Shown here: positions 1 to 9,230 of the stretch, piece after piece | Position numbering within the stretch: position 1 is the stretch's first letter | Layout of the letters: every line of letters starts with the position of its first letter | Assembly (NCBI RefSeq): GCF_000719705.1 | Contig: NZ_JOHO01000004.1 | Location: 269,830 to 333,829, forward strand | DNA length: 64,000 nucleotides | From: Streptomyces sp. NRRL S-350 | Lineage (GTDB): Bacteria > Actinomycetota > Actinomycetes > Streptomycetales > Streptomycetaceae | Direction: 5' to 3' | Position numbers and translations under genes: made by a program | The notes under the pieces: generated by a model | The model's database searches: none | What the model saw: only the letters and a program-made list of their open reading frames with translations | Told to the model about the DNA's origin: nothing

Positions 1-39
1 GACCGGGCCGCGGATCCGGGCGGTCCGCCGGACGCGACA

Positions 40-75
40 CCGCCGGGGCGGGCCCTGACGGCGCCGCCCCGGCGG
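40..75. terminator. Hairpin terminator downstream of the S53 protease
   Basis: Perfect inverted repeat with 12-bp arms (CCGCCGGGGCGG at 40-51 and its reverse complement at 64-75) and a 12-nt loop. It lies 28 bp past the stop codon of the minus-strand protease gene, as expected for an actinobacterial terminator without a U tract. Confidence 0.7.
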
Positions 76-103
76 GGGTATCGGTGGTGCTGCCGGTCGA
101 GGG

Positions 104-2278
104 TCAGCCGACGTTCACCGCGACGTCGTCGATCACGAAGCTGGTCTGCTGGGACGAGTCCTCGGTGCCGGTGAACTTGATGGTCACGGTCTGGCCGGCG
201 AAGGAGGTCAGGTCCAGGGTGCGCTGCACGTAGCCGGCGGCGGCGTTCGCGTTGGAGTACGTCGCCAGCGTGGTGCTGTTGGCCTGCACGGTCAGCTTGT
301 CGTACGCGGTGGAGCCGCTCTCCGCGGTGTCGATGTGCAGCCAGAAGGTCAGCTTGGCGGAGGTGCAGCCGGCCGGGATCGAGACGGTCTGCGACATGGT
401 GTCGGTGTGGGCCGAGCCGTAGCCGTCCATCCAGGCCTTCCAGCTGCCGCTGTGGGCGGCCTGGGAGGAGCTGTTGTCGACGACGCCGCTGGAGGCGGTC
501 CACGGCGAGGCGGAGCCGGTCTCGAAGCCGCCGTTGTTGACCAGCTGGGCGGCGGTGCAGCCGCCGGGCGGCGGGGTGGTGCTGCCGCCGCCCAGCAGGG
601 CGGTGGTCAGCGCGTCGGCGACCGGGGAGCCCCAGCCGGTGACCTGGTCGTAGCCGGCCTTGGCGGAGAAGTCCTGGTTGGCGCCGGTGGTCACGTCGTG
701 GAAGGTGCTGCCGTAGCTGCTGCTGTTCGCGACGGAGTACAGCCGCGGGCTCGCCTCGCCGAGGGCCGGCTGACCGGCGGCCTTGGCCTTCTGGTTGAAC
801 TGGGCCGCGTAGCCGGACCAGAGCGGCGCGGCCGCGCTGGTGCCGCCGTAGACCTGCCAGCCGCCGGCCGTGTAGATCGCGAAGCCGCTCGCCGGGTCGG
901 CGTTGGAGGCGACGTCCGGGACGGTGCGCATGGTGCCGCTGACGCCGGTGCCGGTCTGCCAGCTCGGCTTGCTGAACACGGTGGAGACGCCGCCGCCGGC
1001 GGTGCTCCAGGCGCTCTCCGAGGAGTAGACGTTGCCGCTGCCGACCTTGAGGTTGGTGCCGCCGACACCGGTCTGGTGCGGGCTGGAGGCCGGGAAGTCG
1101 ACGGCCTTGACGGTCGAGCCGCTGGTGGAGCGGGTGCAGTCGCGCGAGCCGTCGTCACCGGAGGCGGAGAAGATCGAGATGCCCTGGGCGGCGGCCTGCT
1201 TGAAGGCGTTGTCGACGGCCGTCATCGAGGCGGCGGTGGTGTCGGGCTCGCAGGAGCCCCAGGAGATCGAGATGACCGAGGCCCGGTTGTCGGCCACGAT
1301 CTTGTTGGCCATGTCGATCTCGCCCTGGTCGCTGTTCGGGGCCTCGTAGACCAGCTGGGTGGCCTTGGGCGCCGCGCCGCGGACGATCTCGCTGTCCAGC
1401 TCGACCTCGCCCTGGCCCTGGCCGGGGGCGGAGTCGTAGCCGGCGCCGTCCACCGAGACGGTGGAGACGGCCGGGCCGGTCAGGCCGTACTGCGAGTCGT
1501 AGGTGGTCAGGTTCGACGACTTGTAGCCGTCGAACTCCCACAGCGCGACGGTGACGCCGGTGCCGTCCGCGCCGGTCTTGGTGAGGTTGTACGCGCCGGT
1601 GTACTGCGCGGGGGACATGCCGCTCGGGCTCGCGGTGGCGGCGTTCGGGGCGATCGCGCCGGGTGCGGCCGCGTTGGGCTGGGCCAGGCGGTTCTTGCGC
1701 ACCGCGTGGTTGTCCAGGCCGCTGACGCCCTGGACCACGGCGGCCAGGTCGGAGGGGATCGAGGCGGCGGCGTCGTTGGCGAAGAAGGCGCGCTGCAGCT
1801 GCGGGTCGACGTAGGAGCTCTCGTGGGTGCCGAAGGCCTGCGAGATCTGCGCGGCGGTGCCGCGGGCGTTGACGACCTGGCGGTTGGCGCTGACGTCGGA
1901 GACGGTCAGGCCCTGCTGGGCCAGGTAGGTCTTGACCTGCTCGACGTCGGCCTGGGTCGGGCCGAACCGGGCGGTGAACTGCTCCGGCGTCAGGTAGCGG
2001 CCGAACTCGGGGGTGCCGGGGGTGGTGACCGCGGCGAGGAAGCGGTCCAGCGCGTCGGCGTTGCGCAGCTTCAGGCTGACGGACACCGAGATCTGCTGCT
2101 CGGAGGGGACGTCACCCTTCTTCTCCGAGTGGGCCACCGCGGGGTTGACGGTGTTCGGCAGGGAGACGCGCGGGGCGGCGTTCGGGGTGGCGGCCTGTGC
2201 GGTGGAGACACCGAGCGAGACGGCGGTCAGCGGCAGCACGGCTATCGCCGCAGCGAGAGCGAGGGAACGGGGGCGCAC
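104..2278 (-). CDS. Secreted S53 family (sedolisin/kumamolisin-like) serine peptidase
   Basis: A 724-residue exported acid-type serine carboxyl peptidase. The GTG at 2278 is chosen because GCAGGAGGATCC precedes it and a signal peptide of about 30 residues follows (RPR, hydrophobic core, AQA). A longer in-frame ATG at 2392 would add 38 non-signal residues. A pro-kumamolisin activation domain spans roughly 60-200 and the catalytic domain 225-575. The S53 triad is visible as Glu291-x3-Asp295 (GEVELD) and Ser480 in GGTSAAAP; Asp375 in SASGDDG is the likely oxyanion residue. A C-terminal Asp/Gly-rich stretch around VTGWGSP is the usual Ca2+-site region. A Pro/Gly/Thr linker then leads to a roughly 150-residue beta-sandwich module (NNGGFETG...FVIDDVAV) that probably binds a substrate or surface. 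The gene stands alone and divergent from the CGNR regulator. The family call is firm; natural substrates are unknown. Confidence 0.9.
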   Translation of the reverse strand: MRPRSLALAAAIAVLPLTAVSLGVSTAQAATPNAAPRVSLPNTVNPAVAHSEKKGDVPSEQQISVSVSLKLRNADALDRFLAAVTTPGTPEFGRYLTPEQFTARFGPTQADVEQVKTYLAQQGLTVSDVSANRQVVNARGTAAQISQAFGTHESSYVDPQLQRAFFANDAAASIPSDLAAVVQGVSGLDNHAVRKNRLAQPNAAAPGAIAPNAATASPSGMSPAQYTGAYNLTKTGADGTGVTVALWEFDGYKSSNLTTYDSQYGLTGPAVSTVSVDGAGYDSAPGQGQGEVELDSEIVRGAAPKATQLVYEAPNSDQGEIDMANKIVADNRASVISISWGSCEPDTTAASMTAVDNAFKQAAAQGISIFSASGDDGSRDCTRSTSGSTVKAVDFPASSPHQTGVGGTNLKVGSGNVYSSESAWSTAGGGVSTVFSKPSWQTGTGVSGTMRTVPDVASNADPASGFAIYTAGGWQVYGGTSAAAPLWSGYAAQFNQKAKAAGQPALGEASPRLYSVANSSSYGSTFHDVTTGANQDFSAKAGYDQVTGWGSPVADALTTALLGGGSTTPPPGGCTAAQLVNNGGFETGSASPWTASSGVVDNSSSQAAHSGSWKAWMDGYGSAHTDTMSQTVSIPAGCTSAKLTFWLHIDTAESGSTAYDKLTVQANSTTLATYSNANAAAGYVQRTLDLTSFAGQTVTIKFTGTEDSSQQTSFVIDDVAVNVG

Positions 2279-2534
2279 GGGATCCTCCTGCGGCCGGCTG
2301 TGGGGGCCGGCTAGGGGCCAGGCGTTCCGGGGTCGAGAACGCTGGCTAGAACATGACAGAACCTCTGTGCGAAGTGGCTCATGGCCAGGCAATTCGTTGC
2401 TAAAAAACAGTCAAGTGTGGAGGCCGGAAAACTTCCTGGTTCCATACAGTGAATGATCGGAATTCCGGAACGGGTCCATACCAATTCGCCCTGCCGGACG
2501 CGGACGTAGAATCGGGTGGAGCCGAGGGAGAACG

Positions 2535-3101
2535 ATGACTGACGTGATGGCAGACCCGCGGGATCCACGACCGCTGACCGGCGAACCGCTCGCGCTCGAC
2601 CTGCTCAACACGCGCTGGGCCGGGGCGCCCGTCAACGACCTGCTCACCGGAGTCGACGGGTACGGCATCTGGCTCTCCTCCGCCGGGCTGAGCGGGCGCT
2701 GCGCGGCCGACGAGGCGGGGCTGGCGGCGATCCGGCAGGCCCGCGAGGCCATCCACCTGGCGGCCCAGGACGCGCGCCGGGACGGCGAGTTGGGGGCGGC
2801 GGCGCGGGACGGGCTGGACGCGGTGCTGGCGCACGGGCGGATCCGGCGGACGGCCGGGCCGGGCGGCCCCGAGGACGTGGCCGAGACCGACGCACCGCAG
2901 TGGCTGGCGCCCTGGCTGGCCGCGGACGACTTCCTCGCCCTGCTCGGACAGGGCGCCCAGCGGGTCAAGCAGTGCGCGCACGAGGCGTGCATCCTGCATT
3001 TCTTCGACGCCTCGCAGAACGGGCGTCGGCGGTGGTGCCGGATGGCGGTCTGCGGCAATCGCGCGAAGGCGGCGCGGCACTACGTGAAGGCGCGGGGTTA
3101 A
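2535..3101 (+). CDS. CGNR zinc-finger domain transcription factor (ABATE/CGNR family)
   Basis: A 188-residue protein with an N-terminal ABATE-type region (ALDLLNTRW near residue 20) and a C-terminal CGNR zinc finger. The finger has Cys-x4-Cys in QCAHEACILHFFD, then RWCRMAVCGNRAKAARHYVK, where CGNR gives the family its name. Members are thought to be stress-linked DNA-binding proteins. The ATG at 2535 follows GAGGGAGAACG. The gene is divergent from the S53 protease (257 bp between start codons) and convergent with the monooxygenase downstream. Its target is unknown; the divergent protease is one possibility. Confidence 0.82.
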   Translation: MTDVMADPRDPRPLTGEPLALDLLNTRWAGAPVNDLLTGVDGYGIWLSSAGLSGRCAADEAGLAAIRQAREAIHLAAQDARRDGELGAAARDGLDAVLAHGRIRRTAGPGGPEDVAETDAPQWLAPWLAADDFLALLGQGAQRVKQCAHEACILHFFDASQNGRRRWCRMAVCGNRAKAARHYVKARG

Positions 3102-3108
3102 CCGACGA

Positions 3109-3124
3109 CCGAACGATGGTTCGG
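3109..3124. terminator. Short inverted repeat between convergent genes
   Basis: CCGAAC-GATG-GTTCGG is a perfect 6-bp stem with a 4-nt loop, 8 bp past the CGNR stop codon and before the convergent monooxygenase stop. It could be a weak bidirectional terminator. Its left half resembles the ACCGAACGAT operator half-site found at 6574, but the convergent position argues against an operator. Confidence 0.4.
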
Positions 3125-3191
3125 GGCGGCGGGGTTCGGGCCGGGGGCCGGGCGGGTGCGCCGGTGAGGGCACGCCCGCCCGGACCGACGG

Positions 3192-4682
3192 TCAGGCGGG
3201 GGTGCCGAGCCAGGCGGTGAGGGCGGCGCGGAGTTCGCCCTGGCCGGGGTCGACGGCGGCCCAGGCGACGTAGCCGTCCGGGCGGATCAGCAGGACGGTG
3301 TCGCGCAGCTTGCCGTGCGGGTCGGCGGGGGCGGCGGAGACCATGCGGTCGGCCCAGGGTGCGGCGGCGGCCAGTTCGTCGTTGCTGACGAGGACGAACC
3401 GGCCGGCGCGCAGCGCCTCGTAGAGCCGCTCGGGAGCGGCCGGGGCGCCCTCGGCGGGCTTGCTGAGGGCGGTCAGCCGAAGGTCCGGGACGCGCTTGCC
3501 GACCTGCGGGTGGGCTTCCTTGGGCGCCGGGTAGGAGACGGCGAGGCCGGAGACCAGCCGGGCGCCGCGCTCGCTGACCACGTCGAGGTGGCTGCCCAGC
3601 GCGGTCAGCGCCCCGCGCAGGGCCCGGGTGGGGGCGGACTCGGCGAGGGCGAGCCGGATCAGCGCACCGGAGGTGCGCAGGACCGTCCTGCCGACCGGGT
3701 GCCGCTCCGTCTGGTAGGTGTCCAGCAGGGCGTCGGTGGCCCGGCCGCGCACGGTGGCGGCGAGTTTCCAGGACAGGTTGGCGGCGTCCTGCAGGCCGGT
3801 GTTCATGCCCTGGCCGCCGGCCGGGGAGTGGCAGTGGGCGGCGTCGCCGGCCAGGAAGACCCGGCCGGAGCGGTAGTTGGGGGCCTGGCGCTCGTCGCTG
3901 TGGAAGGTGGAGCTCCACCGCACGTCGTGCAGGCCGTAGTCCTCGTCGAGGACGGACCGCAGGAGGGCGGTGAGCTGCTCGGGCGTCGCGGCGGTGCCGT
4001 CCTGGAAGCGCTCGTTGCGGTCCCAGGCGATGACCCGGTACCAGCCGTCGCCGAACGGTGCGATGAAGGCGAAGCCGCTCTCGCCCGCGCCGACGGTGAT
4101 CGCCTCGGCGGGCTCGCGCTCCAGCCGGACGTCGGCCAGCACCACGGAGTCGACCACCGACTCACCGGGGAAGGGGATGCCGAGCAGGTCGCGGACAGTG
4201 GAGCGGACGCCGTCGGTGCCGACCGCGTAGGCGGCGCGGTGGGTGTGCCCGTCCGCGGTCTCCAGCGTCACGCCGTCGGCGTCCTGGCGCAGCCCCGTCA
4301 CCTCGGCGCCGCGCACCAGGATCGCGCCGGCCTTCTCCGCGCGCTCCAGGAGCAGCCGCTCGACGTTGTACTGCGGGGTGATCAGGACGAAGGGGAAGCG
4401 GGTGGGCAGCGAGCCGAGGTCGACGCCGAGGCGGTTGAACATCTTCAGCGAGTCGAGCGGCCGGCCGGTGGCGATCAGCTCGTCGGCCAGGCCCCGGGCG
4501 TCCAGCAGCTCCAGGCTGCGGGCGTGCACGGCGAAGGCCCGGGTGAGGTTGGACTCGGCGCCCCGCTTCTCCAGGACGGTGACGCCGACCCCGGCGGCGG
4601 CGAGGTCGCCGGCCAGCAGCAGCCCGGTCGGTCCGGCACCGACGATCAGGACGTCGGTTTCGGTCGTCGGCTTCACGGTCAT
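3192..4682 (-). CDS. FAD-dependent aromatic monooxygenase (PheA/TfdB class)
   Basis: A 496-residue flavoprotein hydroxylase likely to use NAD(P)H and O2 on an aromatic or polyketide substrate. The dinucleotide fold motif GAGPTG is at residues 15-20, followed by ULEKR for ribose binding. The DG motif (GTDGVRSTVRDLLG) lies near residue 157 and the second FAD motif, FLAGDAAHCHSPAGGQGMN, near 280. The last 110 residues form the thioredoxin-like tail of the PheA/TfdB class (LIRPDGYVAWA). The ATG at 4682 follows GGGAG. It lies downstream of and on the same strand as paaN, but the strong paaN hairpin in the gap suggests a separate transcript. Rifampicin-inactivating and polyketide-tailoring enzymes share this architecture, so the substrate cannot be assigned. 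Confidence 0.85.
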   Translation of the reverse strand: MTVKPTTETDVLIVGAGPTGLLLAGDLAAAGVGVTVLEKRGAESNLTRAFAVHARSLELLDARGLADELIATGRPLDSLKMFNRLGVDLGSLPTRFPFVLITPQYNVERLLLERAEKAGAILVRGAEVTGLRQDADGVTLETADGHTHRAAYAVGTDGVRSTVRDLLGIPFPGESVVDSVVLADVRLEREPAEAITVGAGESGFAFIAPFGDGWYRVIAWDRNERFQDGTAATPEQLTALLRSVLDEDYGLHDVRWSSTFHSDERQAPNYRSGRVFLAGDAAHCHSPAGGQGMNTGLQDAANLSWKLAATVRGRATDALLDTYQTERHPVGRTVLRTSGALIRLALAESAPTRALRGALTALGSHLDVVSERGARLVSGLAVSYPAPKEAHPQVGKRVPDLRLTALSKPAEGAPAAPERLYEALRAGRFVLVSNDELAAAAPWADRMVSAAPADPHGKLRDTVLLIRPDGYVAWAAVDPGQGELRAALTAWLGTPA

Positions 4683-4775
4683 GTATCAGCTCCCGTTGTT
4701 CGGAGGGCGGTCGGACGCCGTTCCCGGCGTTCTCCCAGCCTCCATCATCGCGGGCCCGGCGGGAGCTGTGAACCG

Positions 4776-4810
4776 CCGGGCCCCGGCGGTGGGTGACCGC
4801 CGGGGCCCGG
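4776..4810 (-). terminator. paaN terminator hairpin
   Basis: Perfect 15-bp stem (CCGGGCCCCGGCGGT at 4776-4790 and its complement at 4796-4810) around a 5-nt loop, just past the paaN stop codon on the minus strand. It separates paaN from the downstream monooxygenase. Confidence 0.75.
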
Positions 4811-4829
4811 GAGTGCCGGAACGGGGGGC

Positions 4830-6530
4830 TCAGCCGTGCCGGCGGACCTCCACCGTGCGGAACCGGTTGGCGACGAACGCGCCGTCGCAGTAGGCCGAGT
4901 TGGCGGCCGGGTTGGCGCCGGTGCCGTGCAGGTCGGAGAAGGCGGCGGTCTGGTTCGGGTAGACGCCGCCGGTCAGGTTGAGCGAGAGCGAGACGCCGGA
5001 GTCCAGCGCGGCCTCGACCAGCAGCGCCTCCACCTCGGGCGAGGTGGTGTAGCCGGAGGCCGTCATGGCGCCCTTCTCGCGGACCGTGGTGCGCAGCAAC
5101 TCGATCCCGGCGGCGGTGGATTCGACGGCGACGGCGAAGGAGACCGGGCCGAAGCACTCGCTGCGGAAGACCGAGCGGTCGTCCGGCTTGTCGGCGTCCA
5201 GCTTGACCAGGGCGGGGGTGCGGACGGTCGCGCCGGGGAAGTCCGGCGAGGTCACCGCGCGCGGGGCGAGGACGAGTTCGCCGTACTCGCCGCCGGCCGC
5301 GGCGGCCGAGCGCTGCAGCACGCCGGGGTTGACGACGGCGCCGAGGATGGCGGCGGCGCGGGCGTCGTCGGAGAGCAGGCCCTGGATCGCGCCGGCGAGG
5401 TCGCCGACCACCTCGTCGAAGGACTTGTCGCCCTGGTCGGTGCTGATGCCGCCGCGCGGGATCAGGACGTTCTGCGGGGTGGTGCACATCTGGCCGCTGT
5501 AGAGCGAGAGCGCGAAGGCCAGGTTGCCCAGCATGCCCTTGTAGTCGTCGGTGGAGTCGATGACGACCGCGTTGACGCCGGCCTTCTCGGTGTACACCTG
5601 CGCCTGCTTGGCGTTCTCCTCCAGCCAGTCGCCGAAGGCGGTGGAGCCGGTGTAGTCGATCATCTTGATCTCGGGGCGGACGGCGAGGGTCTGGGCGATG
5701 GTGCCGCCCTCGTGCTCGGCGGCCAGGCAGACCAGGTTGGGGTCGAAGCCGGCCTCGGCGAGCACCTCGCGGGCGATCCGGACGGTCAGTGCGAGCGGCA
5801 GCACGGCCCGGGGGTGCGGCTTGACCAGCACCGGGTTGCCGGTGGCCAGCGAGGCGAACAGACCGGGGTAGCCGTTCCAGGTGGGGAAGGTGTTGCAGCC
5901 GATCAGCAGCGCGAGGCCGCGCGGGACGACGGTGAACTCCTTGGTCATCACCAGCGGCTCGCGCTTGCCCTGCGGCTTGGTCCAGCCGGCCCGGCGCGGC
6001 AGCCGGGTCTGCTCGGCGTAGGCGTAGGCGACGGCCTCCAGGCCGCGGTCCTGGGCGTGCGGGCCGCCGGCCTGGAAGGCCATGCCGTAGGCCTGGCCGG
6101 TGGTGTGCATGACGGCGTGGGCGAACTCGTGGGAGCGGGCGTTGATCCGGTGCAGGATCTCCAGGCAGACGGCGGCGCGCTCCAGCGGGGAGGCGGCGGC
6201 CCAGCCGGGGCGGGCGGCGGTGAGCGCGGCGATCAGGGCGTCCGGGTCGGCGTGCGGGTAGGTGATGCCCAGCTCGACGCCGTACGGGGAGGCCTCGCCG
6301 CCGACCTGGTCGCCGTCGGTGGGCTGGCCCTCCAGGGCGAAGGGCGCACCGAGCAGGGCGTCGAAGGCGGCCTTGCCGTCCGCCGGGCCGTTCTCGCCGT
6401 AGGCCTTCGGGAACTCGGGGTAGGGCGACCAGTAGTCGCGCTTGGCGGCGGCGTCGAGCGCGGCGTCCAGGGTGGCCTGGTGGCGCTCGACCAGCTCGCT
6501 GACGAGGGGGTGGGTGACCGCTGCGGACAT
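4830..6530 (-). CDS. paaN: Phenylacetic acid degradation protein PaaN (aldehyde dehydrogenase superfamily)
   Basis: A 566-residue protein of the PaaN family, an aldehyde-dehydrogenase-fold enzyme associated with phenylacetate and related ring-cleavage or acyl pathways. It opens with HPLVSELVERHQATLDAALD and YWSPYPEFPKAYGE, which I recognise as PaaN. The ALDH fold shows CNTFPTWNGYPGLFASLATG near residue 215 and the catalytic Cys349 in SGQMCTTPQN, with EKAGVNAVV upstream for cofactor contact. The ATG at 6530 is preceded by GAGGAG at good spacing. No ring-epoxidase genes (paaABCDE) are adjacent, so it probably acts on its own here, as the orphan PaaN copies of streptomycetes do. Its promoter carries a TetR-type palindrome between the -35 and -10 boxes. 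Confidence 0.88.
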   Translation of the reverse strand: MSAAVTHPLVSELVERHQATLDAALDAAAKRDYWSPYPEFPKAYGENGPADGKAAFDALLGAPFALEGQPTDGDQVGGEASPYGVELGITYPHADPDALIAALTAARPGWAAASPLERAAVCLEILHRINARSHEFAHAVMHTTGQAYGMAFQAGGPHAQDRGLEAVAYAYAEQTRLPRRAGWTKPQGKREPLVMTKEFTVVPRGLALLIGCNTFPTWNGYPGLFASLATGNPVLVKPHPRAVLPLALTVRIAREVLAEAGFDPNLVCLAAEHEGGTIAQTLAVRPEIKMIDYTGSTAFGDWLEENAKQAQVYTEKAGVNAVVIDSTDDYKGMLGNLAFALSLYSGQMCTTPQNVLIPRGGISTDQGDKSFDEVVGDLAGAIQGLLSDDARAAAILGAVVNPGVLQRSAAAAGGEYGELVLAPRAVTSPDFPGATVRTPALVKLDADKPDDRSVFRSECFGPVSFAVAVESTAAGIELLRTTVREKGAMTASGYTTSPEVEALLVEAALDSGVSLSLNLTGGVYPNQTAAFSDLHGTGANPAANSAYCDGAFVANRFRTVEVRRHG

Positions 6531-6567
6531 CTGTGCGCTCCTCAGAGGGGAGGACGGGACACGTCAC

Positions 6568-6595
6568 AGAGTAACCGAACGATCGGTCGGCTCAA
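6568..6595 (-). promoter_or_regulatory. paaN promoter with PaaR-like TetR operator
   Basis: Read on the minus strand, TTGAGC (6595-6590), a 16-nt spacer and TACTCT (6573-6568) make a plausible promoter about 37 nt upstream of the paaN start. The spacer holds ACCGA-ACGA-TCGGT (6574-6587 on the plus strand), a 5-bp-arm palindrome that fits the ACCGNNCGNNCGGT core I recall for actinobacterial PaaR repressors. Placement between the boxes fits repression. Confidence 0.6.
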
Positions 6596-6629
6596 GAGGG
6601 TGCAGCGGTGGGAATCCGCCGGAACGGAC

Positions 6630-6660
6630 GGAGGGCGCGTCCGTGGCGGACGCGCCCTCC
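6630..6660 (-). terminator. Terminator of the membrane glycosyltransferase gene
   Basis: Perfect 14-bp stem (GGAGGGCGCGTCCG and its complement) with a 3-nt loop, 21 bp past the minus-strand stop codon at 6682. Confidence 0.75.
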
Positions 6661-6681
6661 GGGGCCCGGGACGGCCCGGGG

Positions 6682-7947
6682 CTACGGCACGCCCAACTCG
6701 AAGAGCACGTACCCGCCGTACCAGCCGGAGGCGACCGCGCCGGTGCCCAGCACCACGGCCAGGACCGGCCAGCTCAGCTTGCGCATCCCGATCGCGAGCG
6801 CGATCGACAGCGGGAACGCGGGCAGCAGGTAGCGCGAGGTGTTGCCGAAGATGCCGAGACTGCCGAGCACCGACACGATCGTGGCCAGCGTGTAGGCGGT
6901 CAGCACCAGCGGCGGGCGCAGCCGGACCATCAGCACGATCAGGGCCGGCAGGCCGAGCACGATCAGGGTGGCGAGGAGGTCCGCCACCGGGAAGGCGAAG
7001 GGATAGTCGTTGCGGCCCAGCAGCACCCCGCGGATCGCGTGCCAGGTGCCCTGGCCCCCGTCGAAGTAGTGCAGCCAGGCGTCGTGCTGCAGCCGGAAGT
7101 AGCCGCCCCACTCGCCCGTCCGCCAGCCCACCCAGCCGACGTAGCCGAGCAGGCCCACGGGGGCCAGCGCCATCGAGGCGAGCGGGCGCAGCACGCCGCT
7201 CTCCCGCCGGTACAGCTCGACCAGCGCGGCCAGGCCCACCGCGCCGATCAGCGCCGCCGCGGTCGGCCGGTTGAGCCCGGCGACGAGGGTGATCACCCCG
7301 GCCGCGACCCACTGCTTGGTCATCACGCAGTAGCAGGCCCAGGCGGCCAGCGCGACGAAGGTCGAGTCCGAGTAGACCGCCCACTCCGCGCCCGAACCCG
7401 GGGCGATCGCCCAGATCCCGGCCGCGATCACACCGGCCCGCACGTCCCCCGACAGCTTCACCACCACGGCGTGGATCCCGGCGGCCGCCAGCAGCGACGC
7501 CACCACCGAGACCAGCATCCCGGCGCCGTACAGGCCGAGGCCGGTGACGTCCGAGGTCAGCCGCATCAGGCCCGGGTAGAGCGGGAAGAAGGCGGCCGAG
7601 TTCTGCTCGATGTTGAAGCCCTCCGGCCCCGCGATCGGGACCAGCGCCGGGTGGTAGCCGAACTGGGCCACCTGCTGGTACCACCAGCCGTCCCAGCTGC
7701 CCACCACGTCCCACGGGTTGGCGCCGCCGCCGAACCGGGCCGGCTTGGTCGCGTAGCCGCCGGCGAAGGACAGCAGCTTCATGAAGACGGTGAAGCCGAT
7801 CAGCTTGAGCACGGCGTAGCACCACACGGCCGGGCCGAAGCGCACGACCAGCGCGCGGGCACGCTCCCGCAGGCCGCCCGAGGCGCCCTCCGGATCCCCG
7901 CTGCGCTGGTCGGGCACGTCGGAGGCGACTGCCGGTATTGCGTTCAT
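6682..7947 (-). CDS. PIG-V-like integral membrane mannosyltransferase
   Basis: A 421-residue polytopic membrane protein with about nine hydrophobic segments, predicted to use a lipid-linked sugar donor at the membrane. The region after the first segment holds WDVVGSWDGWWYQQVAQFGY. A WDG-Y block with acidic residues in the first extracytoplasmic loop is typical of GT-C fold enzymes of the PIG-V/actinobacterial mannosyltransferase type. NSAAFFPLYPGLMRL follows and is also conserved in that group. A clear Shine-Dalgarno is lacking before the ATG at 7947. It is divergent from the TetR gene (129 bp) and is not obviously linked to the paaN/bkd metabolism. The acceptor (glycolipid, lipoglycan or protein) cannot be told. 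Confidence 0.75.
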   Translation of the reverse strand: MNAIPAVASDVPDQRSGDPEGASGGLRERARALVVRFGPAVWCYAVLKLIGFTVFMKLLSFAGGYATKPARFGGGANPWDVVGSWDGWWYQQVAQFGYHPALVPIAGPEGFNIEQNSAAFFPLYPGLMRLTSDVTGLGLYGAGMLVSVVASLLAAAGIHAVVVKLSGDVRAGVIAAGIWAIAPGSGAEWAVYSDSTFVALAAWACYCVMTKQWVAAGVITLVAGLNRPTAAALIGAVGLAALVELYRRESGVLRPLASMALAPVGLLGYVGWVGWRTGEWGGYFRLQHDAWLHYFDGGQGTWHAIRGVLLGRNDYPFAFPVADLLATLIVLGLPALIVLMVRLRPPLVLTAYTLATIVSVLGSLGIFGNTSRYLLPAFPLSIALAIGMRKLSWPVLAVVLGTGAVASGWYGGYVLFELGVP

Positions 7948-8076
7948 CAGCCGTGGACCCCAGCCTGCTGCACGTGGACGGATCGTCCGCAGATTCTAGG
8001 GCCTGCACCCTCCGGCCAGGGCGGGCCGGAAGGACCCGATCGCGTACCGGGCGGGGCCGCCGGGGATACTCGGGGG

Positions 8077-8661
8077 ATGGCCGATCACACCACGCGCACC
8101 GCCTACACCGTGGAGTCACTGCTCGCGGTGACCGTCGACGTCTTCAACGAGCGCGGCTACGACGGCACCTCGATGGAGGACCTGTCCCGGGCGGCCGGGA
8201 TCTCCAAGTCCTCGATCTACCACCACGTGCGCGGCAAGGAGGAACTGCTCCGGCTGGCGGTGGGGCGGGCACTGGACGGGCTGTTCGCGATCCTGGCCGA
8301 GCCGGCCGCGGTCGGGGGCCCGGCGGTGGAGCGGCTGGAGCACGTGGTGCGGCGCACCGCCGAGGTGCTGCTCGCGGAGCTGCCGTACGTGACGCTGCTG
8401 CTGCGGGTGCGCGGCAACACGGCCACCGAGCAGTGGGCGCTGGAGCGCCGCCGGGACTTCGACCACCAGGTCGCCGAGCTGCTGCGGGCGGCGGTCGCGG
8501 ACGGTGCGCTGCGGGCGGACGTGGAGCCGCGGCTGGCGACCCGGCTGCTGTTCGGGATGATCAACTCGATCGTGGAGTGGTACCGGCCGGGGCTCAGGGG
8601 TGCCGACGGCGTCGCAGACGCGGTGGTGCACCTGGCCTTCGACGGGCTGCGGGCGCGGTAG
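8077..8661 (+). CDS. TetR family transcriptional repressor
   Basis: A 194-residue TetR regulator. The helix-turn-helix covers about residues 15-58 (FNERGYDGTSMEDLSRAAGI, then SKSSIYHHVRGKEELL); the C-terminal ligand-binding half is helical and includes YVTLLLRVRGNTATEQWALE. The ATG at 8077 follows a GGGGG run. It sits between paaN and the bkd operon, whose promoters carry the same TetR-type palindrome, so it is the obvious local candidate for the repressor, with an acyl-CoA-type effector. That link is inference. Its own upstream region has a different short palindrome, GGACG-GAT-CGTCC at 7976-7988, that could be autoregulatory. The gene converges with the Lrp regulator. Confidence 0.88.
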   Translation: MADHTTRTAYTVESLLAVTVDVFNERGYDGTSMEDLSRAAGISKSSIYHHVRGKEELLRLAVGRALDGLFAILAEPAAVGGPAVERLEHVVRRTAEVLLAELPYVTLLLRVRGNTATEQWALERRRDFDHQVAELLRAAVADGALRADVEPRLATRLLFGMINSIVEWYRPGLRGADGVADAVVHLAFDGLRAR

Positions 8662-8698
8662 CCGGCAGCCGGTCGTCGCGGGGCCGGGGGCGGGGCCG

Positions 8699-9160
8699 TC
8701 AGTCCGGGGGGACCTGGTCGGTCTCCTCGAAGACCAGCATGGTGCGGGTGCCGAGCACCTGGGGGATGGACTGGATGCGGTTGAGCACGAGCTCCCGCAG
8801 CACCCGGTTGTCGGCGGTGTGCACCAGCAGCAGGACGTCGAAGTCACCGCCGACCAGTGCGATGTGCGCGACGCCCGGCAGCTCCAGCAGCTGCTCCCGG
8901 ACCGTGCGCCAGGAGTTTTGGACGATCTTCAGGGTGACGTACGCGGACGCGGTCTGACCGGCCCGTTCGTGGTCGACCCTGGCGGTGAAGCCGCGGATGA
9001 TGCCGTCCTCGACCATCCTGGAGATCCGGGCGTACGCGTTGGCCCGGGACACGTGCACCCGCTCGGCCACCGAGCGGATGGAGGCGCGGCCGTCCTGCTG
9101 CAGCAGCCGCAGGATCGAACGGTCGACCCGATCGAGTCTGGACACCTGTTCAGCCGACAT
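8699..9160 (-). CDS. Lrp/AsnC family regulator (BkdR-like)
   Basis: A 153-residue regulator with an N-terminal winged helix-turn-helix (LDRVDRSILRLLQQDGRASI, then RSVAERVHVSRANAYARISR) and a C-terminal RAM/AsnC ligand-binding domain (VTLKIVQNSWRTVREQLLEL and VGGDFDVLLLVHTADNRVLREL). It is transcribed divergently from bkdA with a 149-bp shared intergenic region. This is the usual arrangement of BkdR, which responds to branched-chain amino acids and controls the oxoacid dehydrogenase genes in streptomycetes and pseudomonads. GGGGGGTC precedes the ATG. Specific BkdR identity is inferred from position. Confidence 0.85.
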   Translation of the reverse strand: MSAEQVSRLDRVDRSILRLLQQDGRASIRSVAERVHVSRANAYARISRMVEDGIIRGFTARVDHERAGQTASAYVTLKIVQNSWRTVREQLLELPGVAHIALVGGDFDVLLLVHTADNRVLRELVLNRIQSIPQVLGTRTMLVFEETDQVPPD

Positions 9161-9230
9161 GACCCCCCACCCTCACCGATTGGACGTACTGCCACCAGTC
9201 GACCGCCGCTCGGACCGAATGTCCACCACC

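Noticed and set aside
335..2314. Long plus-strand open frame opposite the S53 protease
   Set aside because: Gly/Ala/Arg-rich low-information translation caused by high GC3 on the other strand; the minus-strand frame has a signal peptide and full S53 motifs.
3108..3124. Third PaaR-like operator (ACCGAACGAT) downstream of the CGNR gene
   Set aside because: The right half does not match TCGGT, and it lies between two convergent stop codons, so it is better read as a small terminator stem.
7976..7988. GGACG-GAT-CGTCC palindrome upstream of the TetR gene as a proven autoregulatory site
   Set aside because: Short arms and a sequence unlike the paaN/bkd palindromes; kept only as a remark under the TetR gene.
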